Source: Paracyclopina nana | Taxonomy: Eukaryota > Arthropoda > Copepoda > Cyclopoida > Cyclopettidae | Assembly: GCA_019096065.1 (NCBI GenBank) | Contig: JAGUCH010000002.1 | Span: 11,482,501-11,546,500 of the forward strand | Length of the DNA: 64,000 nt | Direction of reading: 5' to 3' | Part shown: positions 25,201 to 38,064 of the stretch, one piece after another | How positions within the stretch are numbered: the stretch's first letter is position 1 | Layout: every line of letters starts with the position of its first letter | Made by a program: the position numbers and the translations under genes | The notes under the pieces: generated by a model | The model's input: only the letters and a program-made list of their open reading frames with translations | Databases searched by the model: none | Told to the model about the DNA's origin: nothing

Positions 25201-28200
25201 GTCTCATAAGTCTCAGTCTTTATGCTCTAACAATGAAGTGAGTTTGAAAAGTGGCTGCTTAGAGTTAGTTTAGCACTAGGGCAGTATCTTGCAAGTTTAC
25301 ATGAATGTGCGAGAATTACCATGGTAATTGTCAGCAACTGAGTCTCTTCTCTGTCGCCTTCTCAAAGACCGTTTGGCTCTTTTCGGTATTAGAATGGCCT
25401 TTCCATCCCCATAATTGGGAGCAGATCGCTTTGATAGCCATTCCATTTTGGGGTGGTATTCAAGCTCGCATTTGGGAAGAGTAGCAGGGCTCCATCTATG
25501 GATGGTTGAGTGAAAGTGAGATTAATGACCTAATTTTGGGTTTCCTGTAATGAAAGCTGTTCACTTACCTGCCGTCGATACAAGTTGCACCTGGGGGTCC
25601 TTCAACCAATTTGGTGCCTCTGCCACACTCAAACATGATTTGTCTGTTATTTTTCACCTTTTTCACATAGGGTCTGTAATCATACAGGCCCATATTGCCA
25701 ACAAGCAAAACCTATGGGGAATTTGATAGCATGTTCCATTAAGAAAGCACGTAAATGCGTATTGTACTGCATGCATTATTCCTCACCTTTCCCCCGTCAA
25801 TGTAGCCGGGAAATGGGCAGTAGATGAGCTCACACGAAGGTGTTTCGCCAGTCCAGTTACCAAAGTCGCAGGTTGTCGTATTTTGCCCCTTGAGCACAAA
25901 TCCATCTTTGCACTGATACAGCCCGATGCCTCCGTGGCGAGTATTAGGGACCTTAGATATAGTAGATTTATAGAGAATGTAAACTATGCAAATTACAGAC
26001 AATAAATTCAGCGTTACGCATAAGTTGGCTCTACCATAAAGTAGCTGTGAACGAAAGTTTGCTCATTTCTTGCATAAAAGAAGGTTGAGTGCATCTTATT
26101 TGCAAGAGCTTTCTTTTATGTAGTATAGTATATGGTGGTAAAAGTAATGTTTTCACGTTGTCATAGTTTCTGCACAGACAATATGAGAAAAAGTGAAAGC
26201 AGTTACACTTTTATAGCCTAGAAGCTAAAATCTCACAAAATGAGACTGGGGGAGTTGCAAATCCAAGAAAATCTCGGCTGCTCATCTTGCCTGCCAAATA
26301 ATTGGAAGCCGACCTTCGTATTTTTCTCATAAGCTGCACATATTTTCGTGGCCTCGGAGATTAGATCAGGTCCCAAGGGATCCATCGCTCATTGTTGCAA
26401 ATGAGGTCAAATATATATACTACCACAGCACATTTCCGTCTAATTGTACAGCCATTAAAGGACGCGAGGAGAAAAAATGAAAGTTTTCCCCTCTATCAGT
26501 TTGTCACAAGTGAGCATGTCAAAACTAGCCAATAATCCACTGCAAACATTACTCCACTTACCAAAAGTGCAAGAGTACGTGTGTGCGCAAATAATTGCTT
26601 CTCAACAGTTAACTAGTTTTATCATGGCCATAGGTGATAAAGTGAGCAGGGGAAAAATTATGTTGCTTACCACAACCATGCCATCGTTAGGTGGGCTGGG
26701 CAAGGTTTTGCACCTGGCTGGCTCACATCTGGGCATTCGATCAAAAGTGCCATTATTGCATGTGATTTGCGTGACATTGCCCTCCAACTCATAGTTGGCC
26801 ATGCATTCCACGGTGATGTTGCTGCCATGCATCACCGTGTTCATGTAGGCGGTCAAGTTGACCACACGTCCCATGGGTACATCAGGGACCAAGCAAGGTG
26901 CCAAGCATTTGGGCAGAGGATGAGACCACGTGCCATCCACCTGAAACATGCTTTTACATTTGCATACATTAGCAAGTCTATTTCAAAGCGTTTTTAACCT
27001 GACAAGTTGTGCTCACGCTGCCACCCTCAAACTTCATTCCGTCCACGCACTTGAAATTGACCACATCCCCAAGGTTCATCCTGGATCCCTCCAACCAGCC
27101 ATTGGGCAGGAATCCTGGCGACCCACAGTTGATTTCCTTGCATTTCGGCTCATCTCCAGTCCAATTTTTGTCCTCGCCACAAGTCCTGGAGGAGTCTCCC
27201 ACCACCATGAAGCCATATTTGCAGTTGTAAGTGACGACTGACTTGTAAGCAAGTGCTGTGTAATGTGCTTTGCCATTGTCTGGGGACTCTGGAAGACCGC
27301 ATTGAACTGGAACACAAGTTGGTAATTCAGATGGAGTCCAAGTTCCATCACTTTGACAGTAACGAGTGTCCTTGCCCACAAGTTCAAAGCCTGGCACACA
27401 TTCGTACTTGATCTGCAAAGCAAGCAAAGAGCAACTTTTTTTGTGTTCAGGCTCACCAAAACGACATCTTCAGATGCATTTACTTAGCTTGCAAGGAAAG
27501 CATTGCACCTTTTTTATGCCTTGATAGCGCGCTTTTACTTGCCTAACTTTTTGACCTGATCTCTAATGAGACTCCTGGGTATTTTGACACCAACCAAAAA
27601 GTTAGCTTAGGATCACCAAACTTGTGTGGTGGCCATGCATGTCCACCCCACGGAAACTTTTTTCAAGGAATTTCCCAAGAAAAACTCGCATAGCTTGACC
27701 CTATGCTTCCTATGCATTATGGTGCAGAATAGGTAGTTATATCGGGATTCTCCTCTCTGTGTGCGAGTCCTGCTCATCCTTTTAGCTTTTAATGAAGAAA
27801 ATTCCCTCACGTAGAGTCCTGCTGTCATTTACTAGGTTAGGCACCACAATGAAATTAAGCAAGCCAAGTAATTCTGATTAATTTCACCCTTGAAGGAGAA
27901 GAATTGTTTTGTGTAGGAGAAGTAACAACAACAGGCTCACAAAAGTTGTTGTTGGTTTAAAAGGGAATTTTTCATATTGTTCAAAGGGGAAATAGCTTTA
28001 TATGCCATAGCCCTTTCACTCTTTTGTGCGTCCCTGATGATGTCAGAAATTCTCCATTCTAAGAGGGAGAAGCAGCCTATTGTTCACACACAACCAGATC
28101 ATGCATAACAAAAGAAAGAACTCAATATAGGACAGACAAATTTGGAGCAAGACCAAAAAGGCCTGCTGAATTTTTTAAGCTAGCCTACTGAAGAAAGCCA

Positions 28201-30220
28201 AACAGCCAAAGGCCATCATCATCATGAGGCCATGAAAACGTCAAAAGTTGTGAGATTTTATTGTTGGACAGTTCCGACAACGCTTTTCTTTTATGCTGAG
28301 TAATTTCTGCTTTCTAACTGATGTAAGGAAAAGAGGAAAAAACTTCGCCTTGGTGGCAAGGATTTTTTTTCGAGTAAGCTAGTTAAAAGGTGATAATTAC
28401 CGAGATAGCCAGGCTTTTTAGTGAGCCACTGCAACACCTTTCCAAAACCACAATTAACTACACATGACGTAGTCGGCCGTAACAAAAACATCCAGATCTA
28501 TAGATCTTTCTTTCCACTTTTCAGCAGGATTTAGCGTGATTCGTTGCGGACTTGTCACCTGCGCATGCACGCTACAAAATGTAAACAAACTTGCGAGGCA
28601 GCAAATTCTTAGAAGAATGGCGCTGCTCAGCAGCTGCCAAGTACTCAGTAGCCAGCACTCACACTGAGGTGAGTGGCGACTCAGTATTCAGCTTTCAATT
28701 TTCAATTGACACTGTGTTGCGGCGACTTCACAAAAAAGGCCATTTCGCTACCAAAAAAGCCAAAAGAGTTAATGGAGAGACTTACAATTGACTGATAACG
28801 CTGTCCCTACCAGTTCTCGTCTACGGCCCTGTTCTCGTCGACTTTTCGAGCTGGTTGAGCAGACTCAATAATTACCTGGCATCGGTAAGTTGTGCAATCC
28901 CCTGTTCGTTTTCCATTGAGTATTTCCTCGGGTGGGCCGCAATCAATTGGGTGACAGGTTAAGTCAGGCCCAAACCATCGAGCTGTGCCATTGTAGAAAA
29001 AGCATTGTGCCACTTGAAAGCCTTTTCTTTTGTAGCCTGGGTCGCACTGGTACGACAGCTCTGTATCCAGATCGAAGAACATCTGAAAAAGAACAATGGG
29101 CGCAAAGATCTTGATTAGAGCCGTGATCAAGATCTTCCCAAGGGTTGAAGGCCAAGCTAGCTTGTATGGTAAGAATCTTTTTTGTTAGAACATCATCAGC
29201 AGCATTTCCTCAAGCAAATGTGTAACTTTCCATCTCCCTTAATCTTGATGCTACACGGGCTGTGCAATAAATTAGCTGAACGTGGTTGTCAAAAAGAAAG
29301 CCCATGCACATTACACATAGAGGCTATTATCTAACTGACATGTTCATTAGGTTCATTATCCAGCCTACCAACTAATTAAAATGTTAATCACGCCATGAAA
29401 AATTGCCCAACTATGTATATGTAGCATTTTACCTGCTCAGATGATCCATTGTGTTTGGCATGGGGTATGATTGTGGGTGTGCCACAATAGTACCTTGATT
29501 GGGCACTACTTGTGCCCTGTTTGCAGGAAGGCTGAGCCCCTGACCAGTGGCCATTCGAGTTGCATATCACTTGCTCCAGCCCAACAATCTGATAGCCATC
29601 ATCACAAGTGTAGACAGCCCTGTCATTGAAATGCCTCCCAGTCAAATGAACCTGAAACATGCCCCATAATAGCAAGGAATATTTCTGGCATTGTTGCTGC
29701 TGCGAAACATACTTGACCATGTGGTGGATCAGGCAGCTCTGGGCATTCCTTTTCGGGCCTGATGCAAGACATTCCACAGGCGCCATCGCAAAGGCAAAGT
29801 TTCCTGTCATTGAGGCAGTCGCTGTCAGTGGCACATTTTCTCGGGCATGTCCTCTTTTTGCCATTTTTTCCATCCCTTACAGTGTCAGTTTGCCTTGGGG
29901 GACATTCATCAGGCTTGACATAGCCCAAAGAAGTTGCTGATCTCAGGTCTCGATAATGATCATCTTCTGGTTGCAGAGGCACACAAAAAACGAGAGATTT
30001 TTTTCTCCCCTTCTCCTCTTTGTATTTCAAATTTAAGCTTACCGTTGCTTTCTTCACTCCTGAATTGCAAGGCATGTCTGTTTTGGTGCAAAAGCAGCCT
30101 TTGCAGCCTTTTAACCTTCCTCGGGTGTCCTTCAAAGCCTGCTTCATGGTTATTATGAGATGAGGCAAATCCAAAGAGAATGAGCATGAAAAAGAAGGCC
30201 ACAACTTCTTTGGCCTTCAT
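19273..30220 (-). CDS. Giant secreted WAP/CCP/Ig protein of the Hikaru genki/Hasp family
   Basis: Fifteen exons join in continuous phase: 30043..30220, 29713..29966, 29433..29651, 28876..29082, 26999..27412, 26671..26940, 25787..25951, 25569..25711, 25320..25495, 23055..23567, 22244..23002, 21581..21861, 20332..20472, 19753..20168 and 19273..19648. They encode about 1503 residues. Order: signal peptide (MKAKEVVAFFFMLILFGFASS); a WAP-like Cys core (about 80-128); eight CCP/sushi domains; a basic linker with furin-type sites (KRAKR, RRRQRR, about 645-690); CCP9-11; an acidic linker; CCP12-13; one Ig domain (about 1118-1240, ILFRHENG to DTGTYTCVTP); CCP14-17. Drosophila Hig (Ig plus CCP) and its scaffold Hasp are matrix proteins of cholinergic synaptic clefts; the C-terminal half is Hig-like. 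I do not assign a symbol because both halves lie in one gene. Intron 9 holds a 12-bp satellite. Confidence 0.85.
24031..24815. repeat. 12-bp tandem satellite in an intron of the WAP-CCP-Ig gene
   Basis: About 65 head-to-tail copies of a 12-mer. About 35 copies of AGTCTCATTTTA (from about 24053) switch abruptly near 24474 to about 28 copies of AGTCTCAGCTTA, with a single reversion near 24739. Degenerate copies of GTCTCAG extend from about 23870 to 25260. Because 12 is a multiple of 3 the array is open on the minus strand, but it lies inside a 1.75-kb intron (23568..25319). Confidence 0.95.
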
Positions 30221-32049
30221 TGCGTTGCGTGTCTCCAACCAGTTAACTCTTTTCCTTCTCGTGCACAGCTGTAAACAGTACAACTCTGAAATCAAGGCAA
30301 TAACCTTAATCCCTAGGGACTTGGTAATCCCCATTTTTCTTCTTCTTCATGTTTGTCTTCCGCAATATCTGTTTGTTTACTGATCACACCTAGCTTCCAC
30401 TATATTGTATGTCTATACGTATAACAAAAGGCCGGGCTTGCTGCTGAAAAAGGCCAAATCAATGAGGCCATTTTTTGCTTTTCTATTATCCATAGCGCAA
30501 GTTAAGGAAAGTCGCTGATGGTGATTTATTTAGGGGAATACCTGCTCACTAAATCATTGAAAAATGATTTTGTAGCCTTCAATATTAGATTCAGAAGACT
30601 TCGTCGCTTTTCTAATCAAAATTAGAGAGTAAGGTCATTGCCGTGATCGCACCTGTAATATTTACGTAATTTTCCTGGTAAAGTAGTAGCTCAAACAAAA
30701 ACAAGCAACTTGCTTCTCTGTTGGCCTTTGCACAACAACTGGCGGTCGAAAGTGAGTTTGGCGGCCTTTTACACCGCGTCTAAGGCGCAACTTTTACCAT
30801 GCCAAGAGCAGCGCGAGATTGGACTAAAAGCCGGCAAAACTCATGAGAGATAGCTTTCACTCTCTTCCATTTCAGTCGATGCTTAGACTTAATATACGTA
30901 CCAGTAATTTATTTTCTTGAAATTGAGATGGAATTCTTCTTGGTGAAACCGAGACCCATAAAATAGAAGGCTGCAATAACCTGTCAATGGCTGTACAGAC
31001 ATTTTTTATTGCCTCTAACCTCTTTGGCTAATTCAGGCAACAAACATTGCTGAAGAGAAAGATTTGGTGTACTGCTGTAGCATGTTTTTATGGGGCTACT
31101 GAGGAATGGAAAAAAGGCCAGGCAGAAACTTTGCAAATCTTTCCCCTACTTTTCTTGAGGGGATTCCAGACATTTCAGACACACTGCAAGTATCATCAGT
31201 GAAAGCATTTATTTCTGTTAGCTACATGGAACAGATTTCCTCGGTTCAATGGCATTTCAGCGGTGTGAAAAAGTTGTGGGAAAATTGTGCCCAAGTGTCG
31301 TTCATTTTTAAGAAGATTGAGTACTTCTACAGGCTGCAGCTACTGACTTTGGTGCGAGCAAAACTTTTCTCATGTGTCTGTGTGTGGCCTTCATCTTCGG
31401 TCTTCGAAAAGCCTTTCACTGGCAAGCCATAGTGGCAGTAATTCCACTTAAGCTACTTAGTCACTTTGTCTGTTCAATACAGATCATGTGGCCAACTCTT
31501 TAACACGCACGAAAAGAGCTGCTTTTTTTCGATAGCACTACTATATGTAGCATTGAATTCACTTTTGGCACGTACTGCGCACCACTATCTAAGGGATTTC
31601 CTATTGACATGATTGGCAGGCCATCAAGACATGCATGGTAGCAAATAAGCCACGAAAATTTCAATACTGTAGCATGTATTTCATTAAGCATCAAATGTTA
31701 CATCATCACTTCAAATTGCTTAGCTTGGATAACTTTTCACCCAGCTTTTTATGCCTGATTTGCCAATGACAAGGCTAAAATGTGTATAAGCTTTTACAAC
31801 AATGTGTTTGTCAAACTTTCAAGCAGCTCAAGTTGCACTAGGAGCTGTGCTGCTATGAGCCATAATAAAAATGATATCAGCACTTTGCAGCTTCTTTCTC
31901 CACTTCCCCTCCAACTTTTAAATTGAGAGACTGTGGTTTCAGCAGCTTGCTTTGCAGCAAAGGAGGAAATTACCACGAAAAACAAAAGATTTCCTCTCCT
32001 CTAAATAATGAAAAGGTACATTTCTCCTCTTGGCTGCTGCACTCATTTT
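30221..32049. other. Upstream region of the WAP-CCP-Ig gene / 3' flank of the DEG/ENaC gene
   Basis: It holds the presumed promoter of the WAP-CCP-Ig gene and the 3' UTR of the channel gene. A 108-codon plus-strand ORF at 31106 has no domain or splice support. No other features were seen. Confidence 0.45.
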
Positions 32050-35000
32050 TCAGTTCCTTCTTTTCCTGATGCACCAACGGCACGTCAGGAAATAAATGAG
32101 TTCGATTCCACTGACCAAGCTGAATCCCAGGCAAAGTCCAAGACAGCCTCCAATATTGGCTTTATATGGGAGAGAGAGTTAAGTAAAAGTGGCCATTAGA
32201 TTGAGTGGAATGCTTACAAATGATGTCCTCAGGTGCATAGAGCTGATCCCTTTTAAGTTTCACTATGGAGCTTTCCTGGAAGAAAACCCTCACCAGCGAC
32301 TCCCCTTGCGAAGTGCTCGATTCAGACAGCTTTGAAGCCAGAGGTACAGAGGACATTGATGCCGAATAAACTGTCTCAGAACAGGCTGGTGGGCATATTT
32401 TGCCCAAATCCACGTTCTCGTCATTGATGGCATCTGTCCAAGGGTCCATGATTAAATATTTATAAGCATTTTGTGTGATTTTCAGAGTTCTTACCAATGA
32501 CAGTACTATTACTGATACACTCAATGCCATAAGTGTCACAAATACCTGCAGTTCCTGAAAGTAATGCAAAGCTAAATCAAATTACGCGTTTCAGCCGCAA
32601 GATGGAGTTGCGGATTGTTTTGGGTGAAAAATGGGGACTGGACTTTGCTATTTTCACCAGTCACCCATAAAAACGCCAAAAAGCATTAATGGCGAAAATT
32701 CAACATCTGGCATTTTGTCTACTGCGATAGCGCCCTCCATAAAGGTAGTGAAAAAACGCCTGAACTAAATATCATGCTCTAAGCTTTGGTGGTTGATGTT
32801 CAGCGGAAAATTATATGTGTGAATCACACAACCTTGATAATTACCTGGTAAATAGTATGGTCGACATTTGCATTTGTCATCGAAGATGTCGATGACTCTC
32901 TCCAGCTCACAATTTGACCTGCTGTAAGTCAAGTAGTATTTTAGGCTTCTCTCATCTTGGAAATTGCATTTCCTAGTTTCATTTCCATATCTCCGAGTTT
33001 CTTCGGTGCTGCAAAAGAAAAAAGAAACTTTGTATGCAAGGCAAATTGAAAATGAATGGTCAGTATTATGTATTTGAGTAAATCCCCAGGGATCCATATG
33101 AATGATTTATACGCTCAGCTTGGCCATTCAATGGCTGCCCCATTTGGAATGTACTAATGTTACCAAGAAAAAAGCATAAAATATTTTTTTTCTTGCTTAA
33201 AATTGGCAAATATTGTACTTGTACATTTGTACGTAGTATTTCAGTATTTTCCAGGTTTTCAAGAACCGAGAAAAAGGGATTAGGAATGAATAGAATGGAA
33301 GAAAATTAAGAGTTCCTTAGAGGGAGAAAGTAATAGACATCGTACGCCTCAGTTAAAGTTGCAGTGACAGCGACAAAGTTTTCAGTCGTGGGTCCAATGG
33401 CCATTCCTTTTGTTCCAACTTCAGGAAATGCATTTGGATTGTGGATGTAAAACTGCGTAGCATGCGAGAAAATTTGCTGTTAGTAGCTCAACTCTAAAAA
33501 TACATAAGATCTTTTTGCTCCTATGACCAAATATTGTACCTTAGTTCCAACAAATGTGCCAGTTTTCAGCCACCCACACTGCAAACTATCCAGCCTGAAG
33601 GCCAATCCCAATTCACTTCCGGGCCCCTTGACCTTTTTGACTGTGGTGTCATCTGTATCAGGCTTTTTGGTTGTGGTGGTTGAAGAAGAGCCACTTCCTG
33701 TTGTCGATTTGGCTGTAGTGGTTGAAGTGGTTGTCCTACTTGAGCAATAGTTGGTCCACTCATTGGTGTCCAAGACTGTCTGGGGACAAGTTGAGCCGCC
33801 TGATGAGGAGGGGGTTTCTTCACCATAGTAGTCATTAGCATAGTCAGACGAGTCAAACTCAATAGCTGCAGTGGAACTGTCTCCAGACCTATTAATGTTG
33901 GTTATTCTACCATGGATGACTCAAAGTTTGTTGATGAATATTACCCAACATCTTGTAAATTGGCTTTAGCAGGGACAGCATTAAAAGAGCAACAAAATCC
34001 ATTATCAGTGGAGACAATTGTGAAGATCTTAGTGCAGCTGACTTTGATCCCATTCCAAGTGCAGTTTTTTATGTAGTCCTTACAAGTTGGTGTTACCTAA
34101 TTGGAAAAGAAACCACCTTGAAAAAAGTCATTTCAAGGCTAATGCATGCTACTTTTTTCATAGTTTTGATTATGTCCTCTGAGCTGAAATTGTAGTAGCC
34201 TATGTTAACGTCGAAAAACTCCTCCATGCCCAAAAAAGATCCCAAAGCTGCTTCCATAATTGATGAAACTGTGTCACCAGAACCACTCTTGATTTTCTCA
34301 TAGAATCTAAAAAAAGTTCCATAAATTATTCAAACTTATTAAAGCTGCATATGCCAATTGTCACTCGCTGTCCATATTCAAATGGGAATTTTTTTTAAAT
34401 TATTCATGATTTGTGGATCACAAATGACTGCATAAACTCTAGCATTTTTCAAACCCACATCACTTCCGGTTGGATCCAAACCACGTGGTCCAGTTTCAAT
34501 GATAAACAAAACTTATTTTTTAAAATTATAATTCGATTAGGTCCGATTCTTGGAAAATTGACACCATTAGTCATTTAGCTATAATTTGGGTGAGCATGCT
34601 GTGCATGCGATACTTACTTCATGTCACACACTGTGTTGGCCAGCTTGCTAGGTATGACTTTTGACACGGGACATATGGTCACCGCGGGAAAATCTATCTT
34701 GTTCAAGGCAAAATGGGACTCATCTATACTAGTTATGATTGGATTCGACTGCCAGTTCTTGATAATTCTCACCACAAGGTAAATACCAAATATGGCCATT
34801 CCGAGCACCACCAAACACCAGCAAAACCTTCGAGAAATTCCGTGGCATACCCAATTTTAGCAGAATGGGGAAATATTAATACTTTTCGATAGGATGGCTG
34901 CCATCCTCTGTTGTATATTTAGGGCCATGCAAGCTAGTTGATTCGTTGTACTCCTTCACCATCTCCCCGCATGATCTCTTTTTGTTCTTTTTCTCATCTG

Positions 35001-35094
35001 GAATTTCTCGAGATGTGATCTGGTTCATTTTCCAAGCAGATTTGGCTGAGCCCAATGGAGATCTATAGGCAGCGGCTTCTTCAGTATCTGACAT
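32050..35094 (-). CDS. Pickpocket-type DEG/ENaC sodium channel
   Basis: Ten exons in continuous phase: 34883..35094, 34618..34827, 34153..34306, 33945..34096, 33540..33888, 33346..33452, 32845..33008, 32495..32554, 32218..32433 and 32050..32159 (577 residues). The N-terminus has the TSLHG motif; TM1 is CLVVLGMAIFGIYLVV, followed by FPAVTICPVSK. The extracellular region shows NGFCCSFN, CELE, CKCRPYYLPG split across an intron from a Cys-rich loop (GICDTYGIECI), and CPPAC. TM2 is SNIGGCLGLCLGFSLVSGIE, with GFS as the G-x-S selectivity filter, then a short basic tail. An uncommon Ser/Thr/Lys-rich insert (about residues 285-320, exon 33540..33888) sits in the extracellular region. Start at the ATG at 35094; an in-frame ATG at 35160 precedes an acceptor-like TTTTTTAG. 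It is an amiloride-family channel for mechano-, chemo- or osmosensation; the ligand is unknown. Confidence 0.93.
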
Positions 35095-36162
35095 TCTCCA
35101 TTGAACTGTCGCCACTAAACTGATCCTAAAAAATTCACCATGCCTAGCAATGTCACACATTATTGAATAATTAATATTTTACCTACCCACAACAATCGTT
35201 CTGTCTTCATGCCTACAGCCTTTATGGTCAAATTTTGGCCTTTAGTTTTTTGCGCAGCGAGAAAGCCTAGCTTTTAGAAGTATGAACATTTTGCTTTCAT
35301 GAGATTATGCAAATGACTTCAAACCAATGCCAAATTATGGTATCAAGTGCCAAATCTGAGATTTGAGAAGATCTTCACTGATCACGTTGGCTATTGCTTC
35401 CAAGGTCCCTTCAAAGTGTCACTTTTAAAGTAGCATTGAAACGTACAGCAGAAAGTCATCTTGTTTATAACATAATTATGGGAGAAAAGATGATTAATAC
35501 AATACGTCTTCATATGTCTTTATTATAATTTCGTTCACCTCAATATTAAAAATAAATAACGTCATCCAAAATATGCTCATTTGTGGGGGGTTGAATTGAC
35601 CATATGTTACAGACATTATTTATAATGTTGCAAAAATGCTGGTAAGCAGACTGGAGTCTTTTTCCGCTTTGCGCTTATTTGCAACCAAGAGGTCATAAGG
35701 ATTCGTTTTTTATTTTGTTTAGGTACTGCTGTCTCCAACCTCTAATTAAAACTATGATTGGTTGATACATAAAAAATAATTACCCCATTAGAAGATGCCA
35801 ATTGATAATTATTCAATTATTATTAGCTGAAGGTTCACAAAAAATTATGTTCATTTTTGTTTCTGCGAGCCGTTACAGACTGAAAGTATTCAGTCCTTTT
35901 TTAGGAAAAAGTAATTCGTTTGAAAACACCAAAACTGCGCAGTTTCAATTGGATTGCTGAAAATTGCGTGCAATTATCGACCGAATTAATCCATCTTTTG
36001 AATTTGGCATGACCATCTTGACTATTAAATTTTTACGGAATAGATTTTAGAAAAGGTTGCGTGATTATTTTGACGCGTCATTAATTCCGTCAAATGACCA
36101 ACAGTCAAAAAATGACAACAACGAGCATGAACAATTCAAATACCAAAAGAAAAGTCAGAGAA
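35095..36162. other. AT-rich intergenic region between divergent genes
   Basis: It contains the presumed divergent promoters of the DEG/ENaC gene and the shugoshin-like gene. No ORF, repeat or RNA gene was supported. Confidence 0.5.
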
Positions 36163-37849
36163 ATGAAGAACTTTGGTGTGAAAACGAAGCATTTGAGCCA
36201 CCAAATACGTGAGTGCGAGTGAAAAGAGAACCATTATGGTGTATTTTTCAAGATTTTTTTCAGGTCATAGGAGAAGTTCCTCCCGTGTAGGTCCCAACCA
36301 GAAAACTGACTTGCACCAAAAAAATTACAAATTGGCAGCCACGCTAAACCAAACGCGAATGGTGAACGCAGCCTTGTGCCAAAGGCTTAACCAGTTAAAT
36401 GGAGAAATTTTGGAAGTACGGGGGAAAATGGCCACTTTAGAAAAGGAGAAGCAAATTATCACCACAACTGCCAAAACTTCGGAATCGGAGTCTCAACGAA
36501 GACTTGCCGTAAGACTCTTTCATTTCCTCGTTTTAGTGAAAGAAATTCAAATGAATAATCGACTCTGCTAATTTTAATTTTCAGGAAATAGTTGGACCTG
36601 TCCTCAATATTTTAAACCAGTCCAAGGACAATTTGTCAAGCAGCATTAATATGCTCAATTCACTGCATAGCAAGCAAAGTTACCAAAGTCAAAGAGACCG
36701 CAGAAGTGCTGAGTTAGCAATGAGTTGGCTTCAAAAGACGTCCACTATCAGGGATACCCCTCCACAAGCGCTTGTATCTCCGAGGGTTAACGGGCATGAA
36801 ATTCACAAGCCCAAAATTCGGATTGCCAGGCTGGACTTGGCCTCGTTCCCCAACGTGATCCTGCCAGATAATCCTGATACTACTGCAGACGTACCTGAGA
36901 GTGATAGAAATAGTGTGGCTGAAGATCATGACGATGAAGATGAGTCTCCTGCCATCATGGTAAGAAGTAGGCTTCGAAGGAGAAGTGGACAGACGAGATC
37001 AAATGCCATTGCAACATCGTCAGCCTCACGCGTTTCAATGGTTGAGGAAGAGAACGAGGAAGATGATGAAAGTGAGGACAGCGACAGAGAAATGGTTCTT
37101 CTTTTCCCCAGGGTTGTTCTGGAGAAAATAACACTTACTCCGACACGACGCTCAAGGTACAGTTGCCCAAAATGCCATGTTGAAGTTGAATCTAGAGTTA
37201 TGCTTTTTTCAGTCATGCTAGGTTGTCAAGTCAATCTAGAAGTGAAGTTGGAACAGGCAATAGCTCGCCTATGGTCCATGATTCTCCAAGTCAGCCAACC
37301 ACATCCACATCATCGTCTATTGTTTCTCCTGAGCAAGTAACTCCTGTGTCAAGAGAAACATTTAACCAATTCACTCAAAGGCTGGGAGGTCTCGATCCTA
37401 TGGAGGGGCCTTCCTGGCTGTTCCAAGATGACGAGGAGGAAGACAACCATAACAATGGACCACTCCGAAGACTGAAACCGAGGTCTGAGAAGCGTCAGGA
37501 ACACAGCCTTAAGGCGAGATTGAGTTCTGCATCTAAGAAGTTAAATTTGGAGCCAGCTGCACCTCAAGAACCTACGACGGCAGAGATAGCAGAATCAGCC
37601 CCAGTAGTTGAGTCGTCGGTAGAAGAACCAGCTCCTCCAGAAGAAGTGGAGCCTCCAAGAAGAGGCCGTAGAGCAGCTGCCGCAGCAGCTAGCAAATCAT
37701 TAAAGGAAATGCCGATCAACTCCAAAATGCGGCAAGGCGATCCTGGCAGTCAATCAGTGTATGACAACTTTGTCCCTGGCTCTAAGCGAAAAAGTGACAA
37801 GAGTAAGAGTACGAAAAATAAGCGGAAAAAATCGGACGGTGATGCTTGA
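36163..37849 (+). CDS. Shugoshin-like centromeric cohesin protector
   Basis: Exons 36163..36208, 36264..36508, 36585..37156 and 37213..37849 join in phase to give 499 residues. The short first exon starts with a plain ATG (MKNFGVKTKHLSHQIR). Residues about 35-75 form the N-terminal coiled coil (NYKLAATLNQTRMVNAALCQRL continuing NQLNGEILEVRG) that in shugoshins binds PP2A-B56. The middle is acidic, Ser-rich and low in complexity. Near residues 440-475 lies a diverged SGO C-terminal motif: RRGRR, a poly-Ala run, then KSLKEMPINSKMRQGD, comparable to the usual K-EPSLN-KLRRGD. Shugoshin/MEI-S332 shields cohesin at centromeres. The family is fast evolving, so the call rests on the two end motifs and their order. 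Confidence 0.72.
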
Positions 37850-38064
37850 TATAGATGATTTGTGATATATTAACTCTTACATGCTCACATATTTTTTCTT
37901 TTGGTTAGCTGAGTTCGTACATGGACAATACTTGAATTTAAAATAAGCCAAGTAGCAAATTGATAAGAAAAGTTTCATTGACATTTAATTTTGGTTGACT
38001 AAGATCACGTATTACAAATGAGTATTTTTAACGCTAAAACATTTTTGACATATAGCGTTATGTT

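Noticed and set aside
31106-31432. 108-codon plus-strand ORF with an ATG start
   Set aside because: No domain, signal peptide or splice partner; composition resembles intergenic sequence.
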